NCBI GenBank assembly: GCA_964035575.1
Contig: OZ037909.1
Coordinates: 620,001 to 684,000, forward strand
Direction: 5' to 3'
Source: Rhynchopus sp. YZ270_cl-10
Lineage: Eukaryota; Euglenozoa; Diplonemea; Diplonemida; Diplonemidae
DNA length: 64,000 nt
The translations under genes were made by a program, and so were the position numbers. The notes beneath the pieces were generated by a model. The model was not told the origin of the DNA and made no database searches. It was given only the letters and a program-made list of their open reading frames with translations. The number at the start of each line of letters is the position of its first letter. Position 1 is the stretch's first letter. Below, piece by piece: positions 41,816 through 51,525 of the stretch.

Positions 41816-44490
41816 CTAGGCCATGACCAAACGTTGTCTGCCGTTCACCATGGCGATCAGCGACTCATTCGTTTCGACAGACACACCTCGCAGCGTCCCT
41901 GTGGTGTCGTTGATTTTTTTTTTTTGTGACATTGGTTGTGTTGGTGTAGGGTTTGGCCCAATGGATTGCTCGAGGGTATGCCAACCACCTTGGGCTCCGA
42001 TTTCCCTCTCCTTCTCGATAAATCCGTACCCTTGGTGGTTGATACCCCCCGGAAAATATTGCTTCAATATTTTACTAGAGTATGATAATATTATGATACA
42101 CTCTTTTCTTTCAAAATGCAAAAATGAAAGGTTGGTGAGGTCATCTTAAAGAGTAAAGGATTCTAAGGAAGTATTTTCATCATATGCAATCAATAAATTG
42201 ATAGTATATGGTGAGGGATCAACAAAAATGGTCTCATCTTTCTTTTTAGGATTCTGAGGAAAAAATCATACCCTCTCTCACGACAGTCCCGTTGATGGCA
42301 TCGATCTCGGTCTCCACCCCGCGGAGGACGTCGCAGAGCATGGAGGAGTTGTTCATTGCTGTGTTGCGGGCAACCTGCAGGGCCGTTTCGACAGGGTTGG
42401 CGAAGGGCAGCTTGACGCCCATAGAAGCGGCAACGTCGGCACCCTCGCGGACAGTCTTCTCGAGGTACTCACGGCACACCGCGTTCTCGGCCAGCACACC
42501 GTTCTTGACACGGAACAGCGCCGTCAGCGGGTTGATCCCCGCGTTGATAACAAGCTTCCCCCACACCATGCTCGCCATGCTGTCCGACTGCGTCACCGCA
42601 GTGTCCAGCCCCGCCAGCGTCAGCATCTCCGCAAGCCCCTGTACACGCTCCTGGCAACTGATTGCTGCATCAGGAATCGACAGCGTTGTGTTCCCAATAC
42701 CCGTATGCATGACGTGCCCCTGAGAAAAAAGAGAATGTGGGAAATACTTTTGAGATAGGAGACCTACGAAAAGGTACATAATGTTGTTATTCGGGAAATA
42801 CTAAAAAGAGAGTTAACATTGCACTAAAATGGGTTGCACGGTTGCGCATTCAAGAAGGGGTGGAGGAGAGGTCTCATACCGTTCCCTTGAGCATGGCGCC
42901 GTGTGCGGTGACACCACCGATGACTCTGTCAGGCTCGTCAAAGACGCTCATGATGCGCTCCCTATTGCCCATGCCGTTCTGCAGTGTCATGATCGCTCCG
43001 TAGCCGGGGTGTACCAGCTGCGATGCCTTGCGCGCTGCCACCACAGTGTTCGGGGACTTCACGAGGATGATGGCCAGGTCCATGTGGCCTTCCTCTGCAA
43101 GGATCTGGCTCACGTCGCTCGTTGCACGGATGTTGCTAATAACGCTGCTCCCCCTCCCGCTCTCCTTGAGGTCGTCAAGACGCAGTCCATTCGTCGTAAT
43201 GTGGTTCACATGGTCGCTCCAGTCAGAAACCATGCACACAGTGTTCCCCGGCTGCCGTGCAAGAAGGCCGCTGATGAAGGACCCCATCGCACCACCACCA
43301 ATGACAGCGATCTTCTTGCTCGGAGTGCCCAGCTTGCAAGCATTCGCCCGGTCGTACACATGCTCGCTCGCATCGGTGACGCTCCTCGCAAGGATGTCCT
43401 TCATCTTCGCCGACTCAGCCTCGGGCATGTTGTAGCAGTACTCAGGGCTTGGGAACGTGCCTGCACGCACGTCGTCCACATAGGACTGCACCGCTCCCTT
43501 GATCACGCTTGTCACGTCCCCGTACTTCTTGCAGAACTTCGGAGTGCGGCCAGGGTTGAGCCCCATCATGTCGTGCAGAACAAGAACCTGTCCAGACGTC
43601 TCCTTCCCAGCCCCAATGCCGATCGTCATCACCTCAATGTTGCGTGTGACGTACTCAGCCACCTCAGAGGGCACACCTTCAATCACAATACAAAAGCACC
43701 CTGCCTCCTGCAGCGCCTTGGCATCCTCAAGCAACTCAGTTGCTGCCGCACAGGACTTTCCCTGCACACGGAAGCCTCCCATTGCAGCTGCAGTCTGCGG
43801 GGTCAGACCAATGTGGCCTTGCACGAGAATGCCAGCGTTTGAGATTGCACGAGCGGTTTCGGCCATGCGAGCACCACCCTCCAGCTTCACAGCATCAGCA
43901 CCAGCCTTGATCAGGCGCACTGCATTTCGAACAGCCTCTGCGGGCGACACCTCAAACGAACCAAACGGCATGTCGCCAATCACAAACGTGTTCGGAGCAC
44001 CTCTCCGCACGGCACGTGTGTGCGACTCAATGTCCTCCATCGAGACAGGAAGCGTCGTGTCATGCCCATGCACAACCATACCCGAGCTGTCGCCGACAAG
44101 CACAATGTCCACTCCAACCTCGTCCACAATCGTCGCCGTCGGGTAGTCGTAGCAGGTCAGCATTGTGATCGGCTTCTTTGTGCGGTACTTCTTCTGGAGC
44201 TTCAGCACAGTCGTCTTCTGACGTGGCTTTGCCTCCGTCTGTGGCTGTGCCCTGGGTGGCGTGGAGTAGTAACGACGTGGCATCTTCAACGCAAGCGGCG
44301 CTGGTGCGTCCTTCTGCATCGAGGGCAGGCGGAGGGGGTTTGTTGTGAAGTCCTCGGGTGGCCCAGCCAGCAGGTGCATGCGTGCCTCTTGGCCACCTGA
44401 TGCACTCAGTTCACGGAGGGAGCTTGTGTTCGTGGCACGTGCAGCACCTGCGAACATGTTGTTCCGCCTCAAGCAGCTGGTAATAATCAT
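41816..44490 (-). CDS. panB-panE: Fused PanB-PanE: ketopantoate hydroxymethyltransferase and ketopantoate reductase
   Basis: Exons 44490-42880, 42719-42272 and 41898-41816, in phase, giving 713 aa. Both donors are GTATGA and the acceptors TCTCAG and CACAG. Residues 1-90 are Arg/Ser-rich and acid-poor, a likely mitochondrial targeting peptide. Residues about 100-350 are PanB: LTCYDYPTATIVDEVGVD, metal-site Asp134 (VGDSSGM), Asp173 (IGDMPF) and Glu204 (VKLEGG), catalytic-type Glu271 (VIEGVP). Residues about 392-713 are PanE: Rossmann GGGAMGS (398-404), WGKLVINAGINPLTALF with the active-site Lys, and ETEIDAINGTVV with the Glu. PanB turns 2-oxoisovalerate and methylene-THF into ketopantoate. PanE reduces that with NADPH to pantoate, so the fusion joins consecutive steps. 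A near copy of the PanB half lies just upstream. Confidence 0.93.
42170..42228. repeat. G repeat, palindromic, in pan intron 2
   Basis: CATATGCAATCAATAAATTG continuing ATAGTATATG forms a strong hairpin (ATCAAT/ATTGAT, CATAT/ATATG), then GAGGGATCAACA. A second copy lies at 49345-49405. Confidence 0.6.
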
Positions 44491-45286
44491 CGTAAGTGCA
44501 ACACTTACTTTGTTGTTTGCCTGTAGGTGGTGTGGAGATACCAAGGAAAAGGTCAGCATTTAGCACCGCAATGATAAACACCACGGCAGCTCTACTTCTA
44601 CACTGAATGTGCATGGCATCATGGCCATCACCCAGGAATAAAAATTGATAAATATAGGGGAGGGAGAATTCAGTTACGCTTCGTTTTGTGTATTGGTTGG
44701 TGTTTTTGCTTTGCGGGATTCAAGTTCTTGCAAAGAAAAAAAAGAGAAAAAAAAGGAGAGAAAAACAGTGGGGCACGGATGTTGTCAAATATGGATTTGA
44801 CACATCAACGAAAATGCAAACCAACCTTACAGGGTGGCAAATTCGTGGGCTTACCCGAGACACCATTTGTCTATTGTCGTTTCAGTATGGAAGTTTCAGC
44901 TGGACCACTCCTGGTCCCATCATTCAGTTGAGTTTACTGGGGGAGGCGAATAAGAGATACGTGGGGTGGATAGGATATAAGGGTTGAGCTATGGGATTTC
45001 AGCCTGTTCTTGCAGGGCATATCTCACAACTCATTCGCTTTTTTGTTTTCCCCCCAAAAAAAAACCCCCCTGTAGTTGGAGATACCACATCTCTAATTCA
45101 CCCCTCCAGTAAAGGAAAAAGTGGTCATTTGGGCTACGTCGTGTCAATTGACCAACCTGCCTGGAAATCATTCGCGAGTGGAAAATGCGTGCTGAACGAA
45201 GAGAATGTGATAGGTAGGTCCTCTCCTCCAGCCCGCCCTTCTCGTGAGCTTCCGTCAGCAAGGCCTAGAGCAAACGTCACAAAAGG

Positions 45287-45349
45287 TTTTTTTATTTTGA
45301 AAACTTGGTTGTATTAGTGTAGACACCCGAAGATGAACTCCACTATATT
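45287..45349 (-). repeat. S1 tRNA-like mini-SINE
   Basis: TTTGAAAACTTGGTTGTATT, AGTGTAGACACCCGAAGATG, AACTCCACTATA. Near consensus. Confidence 0.7.
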
Positions 45350-45433
45350 ATTTTGTTTGATTTTTAGACTACCATCGGTGGGATAGCAGCAAACGTCACA
45401 AAAAAAAGAGAGAAAATTTTAAAAGAGAGAAAA

Positions 45434-45482
45434 GTTCGTAATATTGGCCCAAGCCTCTCGTGCTGCTTAGCCACCTTTTTAA
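45434..45482 (+). repeat. S2 hairpin mini-repeat
   Basis: CGTAATATTGGCCCAAGCCT, CTCGTGCTGCTTAGCCACCT. Stem AAGC/GCTT, A-rich tail. Confidence 0.55.
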
Positions 45483-45688
45483 AGAAATAACGCAGACAAC
45501 TTTATTTTGTTTGGAACATTGGTTTTCGAATCATAATGAAACCGGCACCTCCTAGTGAGCGCTCAAGCACTGCACGTTCTCTGTGGGAAGGGAAACCAAA
45601 AAATAAAATGGGGGTGTCAACCAGCGGGAACGCCGAAGATGGCTCAACGTTCGAGTGGTGTGCAAGGGAGAGGGTGGAAGATGCCACT

Positions 45689-46810
45689 CTAAGCAGATGT
45701 AGCTGTGTCTGCAAGGATCGCCTTCATCTTCGCCGACTCAGCCTCGGGCATGTTGTAGCAGTACTCAGGGCTTGGGAACGTGCCTGCACTCACTTCATCC
45801 ACATAGGACTGCACCGCTCCCTTGATCACGCTTGTCACGTCCCCGTACTTCTTGCAGAACTTCGGAGTGCGGCCAGGGTTGAGCCCCATCATGTCGTGCA
45901 GAACAAGAACCTGTCCAGAAGTCTCCTTCCCAGCCCCAATGCCGATCGTCATCACCTCAATGTTGCGTGTGACGTACTCAGCCACCTCAGAGGGCACACC
46001 TTCAATCACAATACAAAAGCACCCTGCCTCCTGCAGCGCCTTGGCATCCTCAAGCAACTCAGTTGCTGCCGCACAGGACTTTCCCTGCACACGGAAGCCT
46101 CCCATTGCAGCTGCAGTCTGCGGGGTCAGACCAATGTGGCCTTGCACGAGAATGCCAGCATTCACAATAGCACGGGATGTTTCGGCCATGCGAGCACCAC
46201 CCTCCAGCTTCACAGCATCAGCACCAGCCTTGATCAGACGCACTGCATTTCGAACAGCCTCTGCGGGCGACACCTCAAACGAACCAAACGGCATGTCGCC
46301 AATCACAAACGTGTTCGGAGCACCTCTCCGCACGGCACGTGTGTGCGACTCAATGTCCTCCATCGAGACAGGAAGCGTCGTGTCATGCCCATGCACAACC
46401 ATACCCGAGCTGTCGCCGACAAGCACAATGTCCACTCCAACCTCGTCCACAATCGTTGCCGTCGGGTAGTCGTAGCAGGTCAGCATTGTGATCGGCTTCT
46501 TTGTGCGGTACTTCCTCTGGAGCTTCAGCACAGTCGTCTTCTGACGTGGCTTTGCCTCCGTCTGCGGCTGTGCCCTGGGCGGCGTGGAGTAGTAACGACG
46601 TGGCATCTTCAACGCAAGCGGCGCTGGTGCGTCCTTCTGCATCGAGGGCAGGCGGAGGGGGTTTGTTGTGAAGTCCTCGGGTGGCCCAGCCAGCAGGTGC
46701 ATGCGTGCCTCTTGGCCACCTGATGCACTCAGTTCACGGAGGGAACTTGTGTTCGTGGCACGTGCAGCACCTGCGAACACATTCTTACGCCTCAGGCAGG
46801 TAATAATCAT
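45689..46810 (-). CDS. panB: Stand-alone PanB, ketopantoate hydroxymethyltransferase
   Basis: 373 aa, one exon, starting MIITCLRRKNVFAGAARATN with the same presumed mitochondrial leader as the fusion protein. All PanB metal and catalytic residues named for the fusion are kept. The two genes are nearly identical over about 1.07 kb; by eye I count roughly two dozen base differences, a few of them changing residues (SNAG versus VNAG, DDVRAG versus DEVSAG). Similarity stops abruptly at the end of the PanB domain, where this copy ends AKMKAILADTATSA and the fusion goes on to PanE. So this is a recent partial tandem duplicate, or the two are kept alike by gene conversion. It lies upstream of the fusion in the same direction. 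Confidence 0.93.
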   Translation of the reverse strand: MIITCLRRKNVFAGAARATNTSSLRELSASGGQEARMHLLAGPPEDFTTNPLRLPSMQKDAPAPLALKMPRRYYSTPPRAQPQTEAKPRQKTTVLKLQRKYRTKKPITMLTCYDYPTATIVDEVGVDIVLVGDSSGMVVHGHDTTLPVSMEDIESHTRAVRRGAPNTFVIGDMPFGSFEVSPAEAVRNAVRLIKAGADAVKLEGGARMAETSRAIVNAGILVQGHIGLTPQTAAAMGGFRVQGKSCAAATELLEDAKALQEAGCFCIVIEGVPSEVAEYVTRNIEVMTIGIGAGKETSGQVLVLHDMMGLNPGRTPKFCKKYGDVTSVIKGAVQSYVDEVSAGTFPSPEYCYNMPEAESAKMKAILADTATSA

Positions 46811-46891
46811 TGTTCGTTTGGAGTAGAAAAACTGTGTTTTTACTGAGTAAAGGAGTAGTAGGGTAGCTATGGTTACCGAAACAAGACAGCA

Positions 46892-46950
46892 ATCACTCTG
46901 GGCACACCTTGTGCATAATACACGAGGTTGGGAACTAGGTGACAAAGGAC
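46892..46950 (+). repeat. S4 mini-repeat
   Basis: GGGCACACCTTGTGCATAAT, ACACGAGG, GGGAACTAGGTGACAAAGG. Second copy of the family at 10765. It lies just upstream of the stand-alone panB start. Confidence 0.6.
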
Positions 46951-47861
46951 GGGATCCACAACAGAATGTGGCACAACCGAAGAAGTAATGCATCGGTGAA
47001 TATCACAAGAAAGAGCAACCCCCTTCGTCTGACTCAAAAGAAATAAAAACCCCTCTTCCCACACTTTGTTTTTTTGAATACGTATGGTGCCTTTTTTTGT
47101 TTTGTATTTTTTTTGCACTTTTTTTTGTTACCAATACCTGTGTCTGCTCTTTGCTTTTTTATTTTTGTTTATTTTTGTGTACTTTTTTCTTACCTTGCAA
47201 ATTCGTTGGGTTTCGTTCCCCAGTAGCATTTACAAAAGAAGAAAAAGCAACCGTTCGCGTTGCTCAAAGGAATTGAACTGCTGTGTTTTTGTTTTTTTTT
47301 TTTTTTTGCTTTTTCTCACACCCATGCAACTACAGCAACTGTTCTCCTGCTCACTGCCAAGTGTATTTTCAGCCAAACCCCTAAGTCGATAAGACACAGG
47401 GGGTTGACGAGGGTATGGAAAGGAAAATGGAGAGAGAACTTTAATTGTATAGTGCGCACAACAACAGACGTATCCCATGGGTCACAAAGCAAAAACGACA
47501 CAAACTAAAGGGGACAAAAAAAAAAACTAACTAACACAGACCTTCCCACCCCCACCCCCCCAACCCCCTTTGTTACGAATGTGTTTTTTTTTTTGTTGTA
47601 ATATTGTTTTAAAGCTGCCATCCTTTAATAAATATGGTCTCTAGAAAAAATATGGAGGGGATTAGGGAAGAGAGGGGTACCGAACCGTAGCAAAAAAGGG
47701 GGGAAAAGAGGGGGAAAAATTGGAAAAAAAAAAAAAAAAAATGAAAGGTGAGTCTCGGTGCACAAAAACCAGAGGTGGCAGCAAATAAAAGCAGGGCAAA
47801 AAAAAAATGGGGAGGCAATGTGGGCCATCTCCACCTCTCAGAAAAAATAAAAAAGAACAGT
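46951..47861. other. Intergenic, no gene seen
   Basis: Long T and A tracts with mixed sequence; nothing recognised. Poly(A) near 47725 and T-rich stretches near 47090-47200. Confidence 0.45.
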
Positions 47862-48167
47862 TTGTAAGGTTAAACCTAAAGCATCTCTATGCTTAAGTCA
47901 CCTTAAGACCCCTCCCGCACTCCTCCCACGTTTTTTTTTTCTTCGGACAGAATAGGCGGACAGAAATAAGTGAAGTTGAAAAAAGTAATAAAAAAAAAAC
48001 AGAAAAATAGATGTATACACACCTCTGTGTACAATGCATCAGAAGAAAAAAAGGGGGGGGTAAGAAAAGTGGTTAAGTTGACCTCAGCCTTGCAAGGGCT
48101 TGGTCATCTTTAGAAAAGGGGTTTACCCTTCCACTGCTGGTTGGGATTGTGTGTACGGAAAAAGAAA

Positions 48168-48212
48168 AGAAAAATTTGTAGCGCAGACACCCGAGGATGA
48201 ACTCCACTATTT
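48168..48212 (-). repeat. S1 mini-SINE, partial
   Basis: AAAAATTTGTAGCGCAGACA, CCCGAGGATGAACTCCACTA. Lacks the start of the consensus. Confidence 0.55.
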
Positions 48213-49046
48213 TTTTGTTGAAAAAGTCATTTGAAAAAAAAGGGGGGGAGGCTTACATACACAAACGATCACGGGAATGCCGCAAATTCCCGCACTTCGC
48301 GTTTACTATCCCCCTCACCCTTCCTCTTCCCTTTGCCAAATCTAATTTACAAATAAAGAAGGGTCGGTCCCATTTGTTCACAAAAAAAAATGGTAAGATG
48401 AAGCTGAGTCTCACTATGCTAGCCACCTTCCAAAAAAAAACAAAAAAGGCGTTTTGTCGTCTCTCAAAATACTCCTTTTTTTTTGTTTGCAATTTTTTTG
48501 TTGTTTGTTTCTCGAAAAAAGAATCTATAATATGGGGGGATCAACAACAATTGGAGGGGGGGAAATTGTAAGATTATACTAAGCCTCGCTGTGGCTTAGT
48601 TACCTTTAAACTAAGGATATAGAAAGCAAAAACAATGTTTCAGCTCTATCCGACAATGAAAGAACCAAAGCACCTAATACTTAGGACTAATTGCTAAAAA
48701 AAGGGGGGCAACTAAAAAAAAAAATAAAAAAGGGTGGCCTATGTCTGGAACAGTGAAGCTGGCTCCTGAAAAAAAGAAAAGAAAGGTTGATGAACCTAGG
48801 CTTCTCATTGCTTTAGTCACCAGAAGGAGAAAAAAAAAAAATGGGAATGAAGATGCAAAGAAACCAATAGAGTTGAAAAAAAAATAAATGTGTGAAGACG
48901 AATACGGAACAATCCCATATGGATGAGAAAAAAAATATGTGCATTTCTGTACTTTATGATCAAATCGCGTTTCTGATGATAAAAGCCTATCAGAGGTTAC
49001 ACAAAATGCAAGCCATACGGGATGTTCTTTCATATTTACTTTATTT

Positions 49047-49110
49047 TTTTTTTTTTGAAACATCTCGATTGGAATAGTGTAGTTGCCATCTAGGGATAAT
49101 ATCCACTTCT
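49047..49110 (-). repeat. S1 tRNA-like mini-SINE
   Basis: T run, GAAACATCTCGATTGGAATA, GTGTAGTTGCCATCTAGGGA, ATATCCACTT. Confidence 0.55.
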
Positions 49111-49344
49111 TTTTTCCCCCTCCCTATACCGTTAAGAGTGTGTATTGCAGAATGCGCTTTTTCTTTTAAAACGAAAGGTTGTTTCATATACTAACTATTC
49201 TACTGAATAGAAGGTATAATAGGGTGCACTAAATGTACCCTCTTTTAAAAATAAAAGGTGAAGTTGATAGTGTCAAACGCCTCTGGGATGCAGGCGCTAA
49301 AAACAATCAGTCACCTTCCAGATGGTCTGCGCGTTGTAGGCAAT

Positions 49345-49405
49345 ACCAAGTATTTCTACATATGCACTCAATAAATTGATAGCATATGAGGAGGGATCAA
49401 CAGGT
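49345..49405. repeat. G repeat, palindromic
   Basis: CATATGCACTCAATAAATTG then ATAGCATATG and GAGGGATCAACA. It is bracketed by two copies of GGTCTGCGCGTTG (49323 and 49406). Matches pan intron 2. Confidence 0.6.
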
Positions 49406-49496
49406 CTGCGCGTTGCAGGCATGCTAATTTTTTTTTTTTAAATGCCTCTCAAAACAAAAGGGAGGTTCTGTACAAAAGAAGAAAAAGCAAAAAAAG

Positions 49497-49684
49497 TTTT
49501 GTTTTCGTAACGCCAAACTCTTTAACCTTTGTTTGATTGAGCTTACTGAATCGCTCAACTGCGATGGGAAAAATCGTGCGAGTTTTGATCTCGTCTAAAA
49601 TTCTTTCTTTAGATGAAATTCGAGATCTGAACTGCTACGATAATTTGAGAAATCCAGAAAGCTTCAGAGATAATGAAATCCCCA
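49497..49684. repeat. Split direct repeat A1 (copy 2)
   Basis: Starts TTTTGTTTTCGTAACGCC and ends AATGAAATCCCCA. Identical by eye to A2 at 51123-51310; a clear relative of the copy-1 A repeats. Confidence 0.85.
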
Positions 49685-49784
49685 GGGTGGGGCGCGAAAA
49701 AAAGCCAAAGAGAAATAACATAGTTGGTAAAAGAGTCTGACAAAATGATCACTCTGACATATTGATGTATAATGGACAGTAAAC

Positions 49785-50948
49785 CTAGTATTCACTCTCA
49801 CTGTCACTACTGTCCAGGCCAGGGTGGAGGTTAGGATCCTGGACGATGTCCGTCATAGCCCTCTGTCCCAGTTTGTTCCAACAGATGTAGTCCTTGAACG
49901 ATCGAGAGTTCCAACTCCCCGCTTTTAGGAGTATCGCTAAATTTGGGTTAGCAATGGACACATCTTGGGCTGCGCCTCTACGAAAGCTGTGCGTACCGTA
50001 ACCGGCTGGGGAGGGATCCTCGTGGGCAGAAGCCTTGCTCTTAACATCCTTAAGAAAGTGGACATAGGAGCACGAGAAAATCTTCTCACCACAGGATACC
50101 GTATCACGAATGTAGGGCCAGATGATGTGGACCGGACAGGTCTTCCTCCAACCCGCTTGTTCGACTCCGGCACACGTACACCCACGTGACAGTACCTCAC
50201 CGGTGCTGATGTTCTTTCTCTTAGCCAGTACAATGAAAAGTTGGCCTTGAAAACAGAAAACAGAACTGTGGGTCTGGGAGTCCCTGATCCGTTTGAGCGC
50301 AGTGTGGGGGGCGTCATCGAGCGCACCTCTTCGGAGGTCAATGGCTTCGTTTCGGCACCTGAGGAGGAAGACGTAACATAGTACACACAGGAACTGGAAA
50401 TGTTGCCGTGTTATATGGGACAGCATGGCTGGGCACAAGACCATCTTGTCAAGAAGAGGAGAGCAGATCGGGTCCTTCTGGCCAGAGCGCTCCTTCAGTG
50501 ACGCGAGACCTCTGAGGGTTTCAGACACCACAGCAGTCCGTAGATTGCAGTCACTACCCAAGTAGCGGTGTACCTTCTGGAGTGCACTGATGTTCGTCTC
50601 AGCGTACGCCTTGCACTTGTGGATGGCGATAAAACCACTGAAGTCCACGGGATTAATGGGGAAGTGAGGGATGTCTAGTGCTGTTGCATATGATCCCCAT
50701 GCACGTATCGCCGTGAAGTAGGTATACCACGACGCCGGGGAGATCGAGAAGATAATGAGGCGTTGGGCTGCATCCTGAGCCGCAGCTCTAGCATCAGAAA
50801 CGCTACCTGCACACATCTCCTCGATCTTACGCTTGAGGCTTAACCGGGGTTCACGCCTCCGAGCGTCACTGTTGCACAAGTCGTTTGTCAAGCGCGTAAC
50901 CACTTGATCCGCCGTGATGTTCGAAAGGATTAGGTTAGCGGAGTTCAT
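49785..50948 (-). CDS. Tyrosine recombinase of the retroelement
   Basis: 387 aa open frame. After an N-terminal core-binding-like half (residues 60-165), the catalytic half shows the family's Arg (LLRCRNEA), the H-x-x-R box (GTHSFRRGA) and a C-terminal Tyr (SRSFKDYI). A Cys/His pattern (CTCAGVEQAGW...CPVHI) in between is seen in some DIRS-type recombinases. This enzyme is thought to insert a circular DNA copy instead of a DDE integrase. It lies between the internal joined repeats and the A1 repeat, apart from the other two ORFs. Confidence 0.88.
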   Translation of the reverse strand: MNSANLILSNITADQVVTRLTNDLCNSDARRREPRLSLKRKIEEMCAGSVSDARAAAQDAAQRLIIFSISPASWYTYFTAIRAWGSYATALDIPHFPINPVDFSGFIAIHKCKAYAETNISALQKVHRYLGSDCNLRTAVVSETLRGLASLKERSGQKDPICSPLLDKMVLCPAMLSHITRQHFQFLCVLCYVFLLRCRNEAIDLRRGALDDAPHTALKRIRDSQTHSSVFCFQGQLFIVLAKRKNISTGEVLSRGCTCAGVEQAGWRKTCPVHIIWPYIRDTVSCGEKIFSCSYVHFLKDVKSKASAHEDPSPAGYGTHSFRRGAAQDVSIANPNLAILLKAGSWNSRSFKDYICWNKLGQRAMTDIVQDPNLHPGLDSSDSESEY

Positions 50949-50979
50949 CGTGTATGCAAACTCTGGAGTGGGTGGGCGG

Positions 50980-51310
50980 GAGAAATTATAAATTCTTTAA
51001 AGTGTCATGTTAACGATTTGTATCGCATGGAAATCATACCGTATGATTTCGTTAAGCGGTTGCAGAGTTGGCTAGCCGAAAACAAAAAGGCTGATATTTG
51101 GTTGCACAAAATATAATCCTTCTTTTGTTTTCGTAACGCCAAACTCTTTAACCTTTGTTTGATTGAGCTTACTGAATCGCTCAACTGCGATGGGAAAAAT
51201 CGTGCGAGTTTTGATCTCGTCTAAAATTCTTTCTTTAGATGAAATTCGAGATCTGAACTGCTACGATAATTTGAGAAATCCAGAAAGCTTCAGAGATAAT
51301 GAAATCCCCA
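50980..51310. repeat. Internal B1-A2 junction (copy 2)
   Basis: B1 (50980-51122) ends AAAATATAATCCTTC and joins A2 (51123-51310) directly, dividing RT/RH from the recombinase ORF. Confidence 0.85.
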
Positions 51311-51525
51311 ACGCAGATCTCTGGCTTTCATATCCCAACGCAGGCAAGGAGTTGATCGAGAAGGAGGAAGAGCGATAACGACATAGCTATGATGCCAAGG
51401 AATGATGAGAGGGTAGAACAGGTGAGCAAGGGTGAGCCGCTTTTTTTTTTTTTTTTTTTTATATACTGTAGATAGGACAGGGGAGAAACACAAAAGGGAG
51501 GGAAGGGGGTGGGTCCGAAGGAGAA

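Larger units (their letters stand above)
44491..45688. other. Spacer between the two pan genes
   Basis: About 1.2 kb, AT-rich. A pyrimidine-rich stretch ending CACCTACAG about 30 nt upstream of the fusion gene's ATG would suit a trans-splice acceptor; this is inference. Also holds S1 (45287-45349) and S2 (45434-45482) copies. Confidence 0.45.
47862..49320 (+). repeat. Cluster of six S2 hairpin mini-repeats
   Basis: Copies at 47862-47907, 48066-48113, 48389-48430, 48562-48612, 48780-48826 and 49254-49318, all in the same direction, unequally spaced. All keep GGTxAx at the start, CTC in the loop and GTCACC or a close form at the end. The stems differ: AAGCAT/ATGCTT, AGCC/GGCT, CTAAGCC/GGCTTAG, CGCCT/AGGCG. 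Two S1 copies are interspersed. Confidence 0.65.

Noticed and set aside
51163-51378. A short frame (MSLLNRSTAMGKIVRVLISS...) found near the A repeats of both retroelements
   Set aside because: It lies within the A direct repeats and recurs only because the repeat does; no sign of a separate gene.
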